Assembly (NCBI GenBank): GCA_964431495.1 | Contig: CAYSJU010000054.1 | Location: forward strand, 1 to 5,363 | DNA from: CAYSJU01 sp964431495 | Lineage (GTDB): Bacteria; Omnitrophota; Gorgyraeia; Tantalellales; Tantalellaceae | DNA length: 5,363 nucleotides | Direction of reading: 5' to 3' | Shown here: piece after piece, positions 1 to 5,363 of the stretch | Position numbering within the stretch: position 1 is the stretch's first letter | Layout of the letters: each line of letters opens with the position of its first letter | Notes under the pieces: generated by a model | What the model was told of the DNA's origin: nothing | What the model saw: the letters and a program-made list of their open reading frames with translations, nothing else | Databases searched by the model: none | Made by a program: the position numbers and the translations under genes

Positions 1-2
1 GC

Positions 3-3000
3 GCGTTTCTGATAAACCAGAAACTGCAGGAAATGGAACCCGCGCCTGAAGAACCTGCCCCAACACCTCCGGGTAAACCCGCTGCTCCCGTAGAGCCGAT
101 AGATACAATACTTGGAAAGAAGCTCATGTCAAAGGATCTTTCTCCAAAAGCAAGAGCAGAAGCAGCCCGGGCAATAGGCAATCTCAGACTGACTTCAATG
201 ACCGACTTGGTCGGGTCAGTCGCGACCCATGAGGGTCCACTTGCATCTCCATGGCAGGTGCGGTGGCAGGCTGTGTGGGCTCTTGGAAGGATAGGAGACA
301 CTACTACTAAAGCAGATGAGTACCTTTTAAAAGCGCTGGAGGACGAGAACTGGGCAGTAAGGATGGAAGCCATCAGGTCAATAGCAAAACGCGGCCCTCC
401 GGCTGATGAAACTCTTGTCAGCCAGATGATCGGCATGCTTCTGGGCGTTATGAAAACGGACGGATTTGATGAGGTGAGAACAGCGGCAGCAGAAGCGCTT
501 GCCGTATTTGCAGCATCTTTAGAAACCTATCAGGAGACTGTTGTAGAAAGTATTATTGCGGATACAGAGAAGGCGCTGGAGTCCCCGCAGGACAATATGG
601 AATTCCTGCTCAAGGCAACAGCCGCCATAGGCGCAATAGACCATTCGAACGTAATAGAAGTATTAGAATTGATCTCAAACACAGAACTTGATCTCGGCGA
701 GCAGAGTTATTATTACAACAGGCCCCTCCATTTATCCGCGGTAAGGGCTCTTGGCATGGTAAGAAGCAGAGAGAGGGCCACGGTGTTAAAGATCATAGTG
801 AAAAACAAGGAAGCGTTCAATCTTGTCCGCAGGACCGCGGTGTTCCAGCTTTTCAAGATGGGCCCAACAGGTAAACAAGCCCTTGAGGAACTGGCTGAAG
901 AAGAGGACAGGGAAATAAGCAATACAGCAAAAGTTCTGCTGGGACAGAAGACAGTCGAAGACCCGGCTGAATTCGGCCTGATCTTTGGCGATACCCTGCA
1001 AAGTGTTCCTTCAACGGCATGGGCTCCGGAAGGGGACAAGCCTCTTATACACGAGCCTATGGATGAGGCCGCTGACGCGGATTATCACAGGACACATATA
1101 TACGACACGGGTGACAAGCGTTTCTGGGTGGGGAGTTCTCTTGAAGAAAAACTCGAATGCCTGGGGGATAACTGGAGCCATTTAGGAAAACTGGAACATT
1201 TTGAGGATCCCGAGAGACCGTTGTCAATGTTCGCTGACAGCGTTATTTCCTTGCGGAGTGAAGACGGGGCCGTGTATTTCCTTAAGAACGTGGCTAATGC
1301 ATATCAGTCAGCGTTATTCGTCGTGTCAGAGATGATACAGCTCAGAAAAGCCGGTTTTCCTGTGGCAGAACTGGTCCCCATGGACCAGGGTTCCTACTGC
1401 GTCAAGATAGGGGATTTTTATTACACGGTGGAGAGGGCTATAGAGGACCTGCCCCCGGCAACAAAGACCGAAGAGGTTGATGCTGCCCATTTTGAAGTCC
1501 TTGGTAACCTGGCCGGCGCCATGCACAGGTCATTGGAAGGTTTCAGCCCCGCGGGGATAAAACAGGAATACCCGCTTTCTGACGTGGTCTCCAATAAAGC
1601 ATGGCCGGAATTTGATTCACTGGTGGACAGCGTGATAAATGATCCCGCGTTCAATCCGCAGCGGGCTGACACATCTCAGAGGGCATTAATAAGTTCATAT
1701 GGATCGATAATGGATGAACTTGCCGCCTTTGAGGACGAAATGCCGGTAACAAGGTTTTACGGGTTCCCGTGGCGCGCGGGACAATATGATACACAGTTCA
1801 GGAACCTGAGATTGGACGGTTTGCAGGTGAGGAGCATATTTGATTTTAACCACGGCCAGTTCAGTATTTTCCTGGACGACAGCAAAAATACAACTACCCT
1901 GGACGGATCCAACCAGAAGGTCCATGACCCGGTTGCCATTTTAAGCTACCTTAACGGCTACGGCCATCAGATGCCTGTAACACCTGAGGAAGCCGAAGCA
2001 TTCATAGCTGTTCACAGGGGCACTTTTCTCAAACACTTACTGACCATATTCAACCGGCAGATACAGAGCCTGAACGACCCGCAGGCAGTGTCAATATACC
2101 GTGTTCTTGCTTACACCAGTGTTATTATGCCGTATCTTACGGAAGACGCTGAACTGACAGGAAAGATACTTGCCGATGCCGTAAAAACAGAAGGACTCGA
2201 GCCTTCCGGTGCAGAGATGCCAGGCGCATCTCCTCTTGAGGAGCGCATGAAACAGCTCCGCGGATCAGCCGCGCAGTACTGGATAGATATACTCACTGAT
2301 AAGAGGTGGGGAGAAGGGACCACGGATACAACTGTGACAACAGAGGAAGAGGCCAGGGAATTCATCAGGGCTCTGGACATTGAACCTGTTCGTGCCCGCA
2401 CACAAGCCGTCCAGGAAATATTCGCACGCCTGCATATTAAGCCAAGAGAATTCTTCATGACCAATCTAAGAAAGAGATATCTCTCTGACGTTGTTGTTGA
2501 TATCGGCGTTGCAAAGCAGGTGCTTGAGGATTACATAAAGAGAGAAATGAAAATAGAAGCTGTCAGGACCCTTGAGGCGCTGGGAGAGTTAAAGGGCGTT
2601 CTTGGAATATTGCGACATAAGGCAGTGGATGAATCTGAGTATATAGAGGTAAGGGCGCAGGCCGTAACAACGCTGGGTGTATTCTCTGAACCTCAGGATA
2701 TCAAGCTTTTTACGGAATTATTGAATTCCAAGAGAGCAATGTTGAGCGCGGCCGGCGCACTGGCGCTTCAGAAAGCAGAGGTCAACGCGTTCAATCTTGG
2801 GGATGAAAAACTTATATCCTCAATAACTGAGAACAATGTCGGACAGGCTTTACAGGCAAGATTATCCGTGGAATCCAACAATGGGGTAGCCGCTCAGATA
2901 ATGAGGACCCTGAGCAGGACAGGAGAGATGATCCAGGACGTGGAGGAAGCGCTTAAGAGTATAAGGCTGACAGAAGAAGAAAGGATGAACAAAGTAAAAT

Positions 3001-5363
3001 TCATCAAGGCCAATGAACCCCTGGCCGCAAGGCCGATGCGTTTAGAAGGGAGGATCGACCTTCACTGTCACAGCTTCCGTTCCGATGGGGAGACTTCACC
3101 CGCGGCTATTGTCTATGAAGCATGGAAAGAAGGCATGAGATCTGTCAGCGTGGTCGATCACCTCACGCTGAAAGGCATAGCAGAGGCTCTTGAGGTCGGA
3201 GAAATACTGGGCATTGAAGTCCTGCCCGCTGTGGAAATAGATTGCTATGATGAGGAAAAGGACAAAAGCCAGCATATAGTCCTGTATCTCAAGGATTTTG
3301 GAGGTTCTAAAGATTTCCGGGAATGGCTTGGGACCCCGGAGGCCGAAAAATTCGCCGGTGAGATGAAAAAAGTCGACGATACGTTCCTGGAATGGAACAG
3401 GAGAAGGCTTGCCAGCCTGCCGGACGAATTGAGCATGACGGTTGAAGAAGCCTTTGAATGGAACCCCGGGATGAAGCAGGTCAACAGGCCAGAGCTCGGA
3501 AGGGCCCTTTTTGCCAAATACGGACCGGAGAAACTCGGCGTGGATAGCTATATGGAGGTAAAGGACAAATATCTTCCGCAGGAATATGATGATGCGCCGG
3601 CAGGAGTTCCGCTCAAAACAGTGTTGCCTCTTGTAGCGCCGTTAGGTGTGTCTGTATTGGCCCATCCGGGTGAAAGACAGAGATTTGCCAGTTTTGACGA
3701 GGTCACTGATTTTATCGACAGGTATGGAGCGGTTGAGGTAGATGGAACGACTTATTTAGGGGTGCAGGGGATAGAGGTCTACAGTTCCAAGAACAGCCCG
3801 GAACTTATCGCTCAGCTGGAAGATCATCTGAGAGAAAACCCGCATCTTGTAGCGACCATAGGGTCTGATTACCACAGGGTCAAGATAGGCACTGTGCTTG
3901 GCTGGGGTAAAGTGACCGAGGATATTGAAGGCAATATACCAAGTGACGTTAAATTGCATGACAGGGTTCTCCGGGATCTGAAGTATCGTGTAAACAAGGC
4001 GCCGATCGAAGAATGGGGATTTACACAAGCGCTTTATCAGAGAAAAGATGAATTTGAGCAGGATTATACAAGATTCAAGCCGGTCACATACTGGCGTGAC
4101 ACATTAAGGGAATTGAGTGAATTATATCCGGACTCCTTCAGGACCCTCAAGTTCGTGCTGGATAAAGGAGAAGACGGTTCAAGGACGTTCTATATCCCAG
4201 TTCCGGTGGATGGCTCTATTGACGATGAGATGAAAGCGTATATCGCGAAGTTCCTCACAGTGTATATCAGGGACAAGATAGAATCAGTGGGCGCCATGAG
4301 GGTGTATCTCACGCATGATGAAGAGATAACCGGCATGGTGCAAGCCGCTATTGAGCCGTTCGAGGATTTCCCCTTCAAGCAGACCGTAGTAGCATCGGAA
4401 GAAGCGTATTCCACACCGGATGAACCGCATACGTTCGAGTTCATAACAGCCAATGACGACCGGCCGGAGGTACAGCAAGAAGTTGAACAAATAGAGGAAA
4501 GACAGAGAGAGCTCAACCGGCAGGAGAACGAGAAAGCAAAGAAACTTGACTTAAGCAAGCTCAAGGACGTGAAGGACACGGTAGCAGGTATAGACGCGGG
4601 CGGCACGGACGTAAAACTGGTGCTGTACCATGAGGGAGAGATAGTGTTCTACAAGAAACACAACTGGCGCCCGGATGATTTTCAGACAGGAGCTGAGCAT
4701 CACAGGACGTTCCTCAACCTGATAAAGCTGTCGCAATTGAAACTGAAGCTGTTGACCATGCCGGATGACGAAAAGACAGAGGCGATAAGGGATCTTGAGA
4801 GAAGAGTGAACGAAGCATCAGACAGGGAAGATGTTCCAAAGGAAGAGAACGACCGCGCTTCAAGGACACCCATAGATGAGATCGTAAAGATGGTAGAGGA
4901 AGGGGAGAAACTCTTCGGCAAACTTCCCAAACTCGACGGTATAGGGATAAGCTGGCCTGCGGTGGTCCTTAACAAGATAGTAAGGGACACGGCAAAGTGC
5001 CGCGGCCTGAGGGATAAGATGGATGATTTTGACAAGCACATACGGCCCATAGCGAAGAACCTGGCAAGAGATATAGGCATAGACGAAGACCGCGTGGAGA
5101 TGAAGAACGACGGCGAGATCATGGCGTTATGGGGAGCGGTGATGCTGAACAAGGGTAATGTCATGGGAGTAGCCATGGGCACGTCAGTTGCGGGCGGCTA
5201 CATGCCAAAAGGCGGAGTGCTTAAGAACATAAGGGCGTATTTTTCGCGTGTGATAATAGACCTGACAGATCCTGACAAGATAGGTTACAAGATGAGGTCA
5301 CCGACGTCAGGGCCTGTAGGGGTGGCGGGCATGTACGCGTCGCAGCACGGGATCAAGAGGATG
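3..5363 (+). CDS. Giant multidomain protein: HEAT repeats, APH-like kinase, HEAT repeats, PHP phosphoesterase, ROK-like kinase (partial at both ends)
   Basis: Reading from base 3 gives 1787 codons without a stop, while the other two plus frames hit stops within the first 50 bases. The frame is supported end to end by recognisable domains: HEAT-like helices (36-315), a kinase fold (363-690), more HEAT-like helices (785-960), a PHP domain with a full metal-ligand set (1016-1312), and a ROK/ASKHA-like kinase beginning with GIDAGGTDVK at 1529. Both ends are open, so the native protein is longer than 1787 residues, far above the few hundred residues usual for any one of these enzyme families. No start was chosen: the first in-frame ATG codons (bases 33 and 126) lie in or just after a Pro-rich linker that looks like interior protein. 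No hydrophobic signal or membrane segment is visible, so a cytoplasmic location is inferred. No neighbouring gene is in view, so operon context is unknown. The specific function is unknown; a multi-enzyme scaffold is the most economical reading. Confidence 0.93.
39..98 (+). other. Pro/Glu/Ala-rich interdomain linker
   Basis: Residues 13-32 are dominated by Pro, Ala and Glu (segments such as PAPEEPAP and GKPAAPVEP) and have no hydrophobic core pattern. Such stretches usually act as flexible or extended spacers between folded domains. Its position at the left edge, just before the first HEAT helices, suggests that another folded domain lies upstream of the window and that this is not the protein's N terminus. 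Confidence 0.6.
108..947 (+). other. HEAT-like repeat block 1 (alpha-solenoid)
   Basis: Residues about 36-315 form roughly eight degenerate helical-hairpin repeats. The second helix of each repeat carries the HEAT pattern of V/L-R-x-x-A-x-x-A-L-x-x-hydrophobic-G. Clear copies include ARAEAARAIGNL (52-61), QVRWQAVWALGRIGD (85-99), WAVRMEAIRSIAKRG (117-131), EVRTAAAEALAVFA (157-170), HLSAVRALGMV (243-253) and LVRRTAVFQLFKMG (274-287). HEAT solenoids are typically protein-binding scaffolds. The copies differ strongly at DNA level, so this is an old repeat array and not a recent tandem duplication. The block ends before a loop-rich stretch (about 320-360) leading into the kinase-like domain. Exact repeat borders are approximate. 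Confidence 0.8.
1089..2072 (+). other. APH/homoserine kinase II-like phosphotransferase domain
   Basis: Residues about 363-690 follow the layout of the aminoglycoside phosphotransferase/choline kinase-like superfamily, which transfers ATP phosphate to small-molecule hydroxyls. The N-lobe strand VYFLKNV gives the likely ATP-anchoring Lys428. The next helix supplies Glu443, followed by RKAGFPVAEL (448-457), a typical APH helix-strand junction. YYTVERAIEDLP (473-484) fits the hinge strand, and LGNLAGAMHRSL (500-511) fits the conserved helix ending in His508. The catalytic loop aligns as QYDTQFRN (594-601) against the family's HGDLHPGN, keeping Asp596 and Asn601 but with Gln replacing both His. 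LDG (604-606) and IFDFNHG (612-618) match the LFDG...IIDFDDAG segment, placing metal-binding Asp614 exactly 13 residues after Asn601. The C-lobe helix DPVAILSYLNGYG (642-654) completes the fold. Activity is plausible; substrate is unknown. Confidence 0.7.
2355..2882 (+). other. HEAT-like repeat block 2
   Basis: Residues about 785-960 return to amphipathic helical hairpins. VRARTQAVQEIFARL (797-811), KIEAVRTLEALGELKG (850-865), EVRAQAVTTLGVFSEP (882-897) and MLSAAGALALQKAE (913-926) each match the HEAT second-helix pattern. The helices between them, such as DIKLFTELLNS (899-909), fit first helices. The block has fewer clear copies than the first one and its edges are vague: residues 740-785 and 960-1010 are also mostly helical and charged but lack a clear repeat signature. 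It sits directly between the APH-like kinase and the PHP domain, so it probably sets their spacing or presents a binding surface. Confidence 0.65.
3048..3938 (+). other. PHP domain, TrpH/YciV-type metal-dependent phosphoesterase
   Basis: Residues about 1016-1312 contain every hallmark of the PHP (polymerase and histidinol phosphatase) superfamily. IDLHCHSFRSDG (1018-1029) gives ligands His1021, His1023 and Asp1028. VVDH (1050-1053) gives Asp1052 and His1053. LPAVEID (1074-1080) gives Glu1078, and QHIVLYL (1090-1096) gives His1091. VLAHPGE (1218-1224) gives His1221, and TIGSDYH (1285-1291) gives Asp1289 and His1291. This is a full trinuclear metal site, so hydrolysis of a phosphoester is expected. 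Family members act on 3',5'-bisphosphonucleotides, short RNA 5' ends or histidinol phosphate; the sequence does not say which. About 130 residues separate His1091 from His1221, including VNRPELGRALFAKYG (1160-1174), which resembles the helical insert of TrpH/YciV proteins. Stand-alone relatives are about 280-300 residues, so the domain looks complete within the larger chain. Confidence 0.9.
3960..4442 (+). other. Unassigned mixed alpha/beta segment between PHP and kinase domains
   Basis: I do not recognise residues about 1320-1480. The segment is rich in aromatic and acidic residues (for example WRDTLRELSELYPDSF, 1364-1379) and then shows alternating strand-like and helical stretches: LKFVLDKG (1382-1389), RTFYIPVPVDG (1394-1404), a helix DDEMKAYIAKFLTVYIRDKI (1407-1426), the strand MRVYLTH (1432-1438), and a hydrophobic/Phe-rich stretch to about 1459. 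This looks like a small folded alpha/beta domain and not a disordered linker. No catalytic motif, metal-binding cluster or membrane segment is evident. Confidence 0.5.
4464..4544 (+). other. Short charged helix, probable coiled-coil linker
   Basis: Residues 1488-1514 are almost entirely Glu, Gln, Arg, Lys and Asn. Sparse hydrophobic residues at Val1490, Val1494, Ile1497 and Leu1504 have roughly heptad spacing. A single long helix or short coiled coil is likely. It separates the unassigned domain from the ROK-like kinase and may act as a rigid spacer or dimerisation element. Confidence 0.5.
4575..5363 (+). other. ROK-like (ASKHA-fold) sugar kinase domain, truncated by window end
   Basis: From residue about 1525 the sequence resembles ROK/glucokinase-type kinases, which phosphorylate sugars with ATP or polyphosphate. 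AGIDAGGTDVKLVLY (1528-1542) is the phosphate-1 loop with Asp1531 and the GGT turn. LDGIGISWPAVV (1644-1655) matches the GIGIAVPGVV strand-turn. KNDGEIMALWGA (1701-1712) matches the NDANAAALGE motif, with Asp1703 as likely catalytic base. GVAMGTSVAGGYM (1722-1734) matches the phosphate-2 loop, normally GTGIGGGI. Between the first two motifs lies an unusually long, charged, helical stretch (about 1561-1640). The only Cys is Cys1666, and no zinc-binding CxCG motif or GExGH motif is seen, so this is a divergent member or one whose remaining motifs lie past the window. SGPVGVAGMYASQHG (1769-1783) may be the adenosine-binding region. Assignment to the ASKHA fold is firmer than assignment to ROK itself. 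Confidence 0.75.

Noticed and set aside
206..229. Small inverted repeat GGTCG...CGACC that could form a hairpin.
   Set aside because: The stem is only 5 bp, has no following T-run, and lies inside coding sequence, so it is expected by chance.
985..1185. Plus-strand 66-codon open stretch in another frame.
   Set aside because: It overlaps the main frame completely and shows no domain. The main frame continues through it without disturbance.
1758..1856. Kinase domain read as a pseudokinase because no HGD motif is obvious.
   Set aside because: Anchoring the alignment on IFDF (Asp614) places Asp596 and Asn601 at the canonical catalytic positions, so loss of activity is not supported; only the His positions are changed.
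2111..2464. Minus-strand open stretch of 117 codons.
   Set aside because: It is Ser-rich antisense of the kinase C-lobe to HEAT junction, has no motif, and overlaps fully supported plus-strand coding.
4190..4606. Minus-strand open stretch of 138 codons.
   Set aside because: It is antisense to the unassigned segment and charged linker. Its Ser/Cys-rich composition mirrors the Glu/Lys/Arg-rich plus-strand codons, and no domain is seen.
4700..5182. Minus-strand open stretch of 160 codons.
   Set aside because: It lies wholly opposite the ROK-like kinase coding frame, is Ser/Leu/Phe-rich as antisense translations of biased codons are, and shows no recognisable motif.
126..5363. Possible true gene start at the ATG at base 126 (residue 42), with GGAA at 114-117 about 8 bases upstream as a ribosome-binding site.
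   Set aside because: The frame stays open and protein-like upstream (Pro/Glu/Ala linker, residues 13-32), and the ATG lies within a helix of the first HEAT-like unit. No upstream in-frame stop or promoter is visible, so an internal Met is more likely. Upstream sequence would settle this.

Overview
The whole window is covered by one uninterrupted plus-strand reading frame. It runs in from the left edge at base 3 and out of the right edge at base 5363: 1787 sense codons with no stop. Neither the true start nor the stop is visible, so this is an internal slice of a very large protein. Residue n below begins at base 3n. I found no intergenic gap, RNA gene, mobile element, CRISPR array or convincing minus-strand gene.

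Reading from left to right, the slice holds: a Pro/Glu/Ala-rich linker (residues 13-32); a first HEAT-like helical repeat block (about 36-315); a kinase-fold domain of the aminoglycoside phosphotransferase / homoserine-kinase-II type (about 363-690); a second, shorter HEAT-like block (about 785-960); a complete PHP metal-dependent phosphoesterase domain of the TrpH/YciV type (about 1016-1312); an unassigned segment (about 1320-1480); a short charged, probably coiled-coil linker (about 1488-1514); and an ASKHA-fold, ROK-like sugar-kinase domain (about 1525 onward) that is cut by the window end.

The polypeptide therefore joins two different kinase folds and a phosphohydrolase on alpha-solenoid scaffolds. 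No signal peptide or membrane segment is seen in the slice, which suggests a cytoplasmic multi-enzyme or scaffold protein. The substrates cannot be read from the sequence. Phosphorylation and dephosphorylation of a common small molecule, nucleotide or sugar is a reasonable hypothesis but unproven.

The organism is probably an uncultivated bacterium. Base composition is roughly balanced, Ile is often ATA, Arg is often AGG/AGA, and the gene is giant and multidomain. That combination resembles Omnitrophota (formerly OP3/Omnitrophica), a lineage known for giant proteins. This placement is an inference from style and not from any marker gene.
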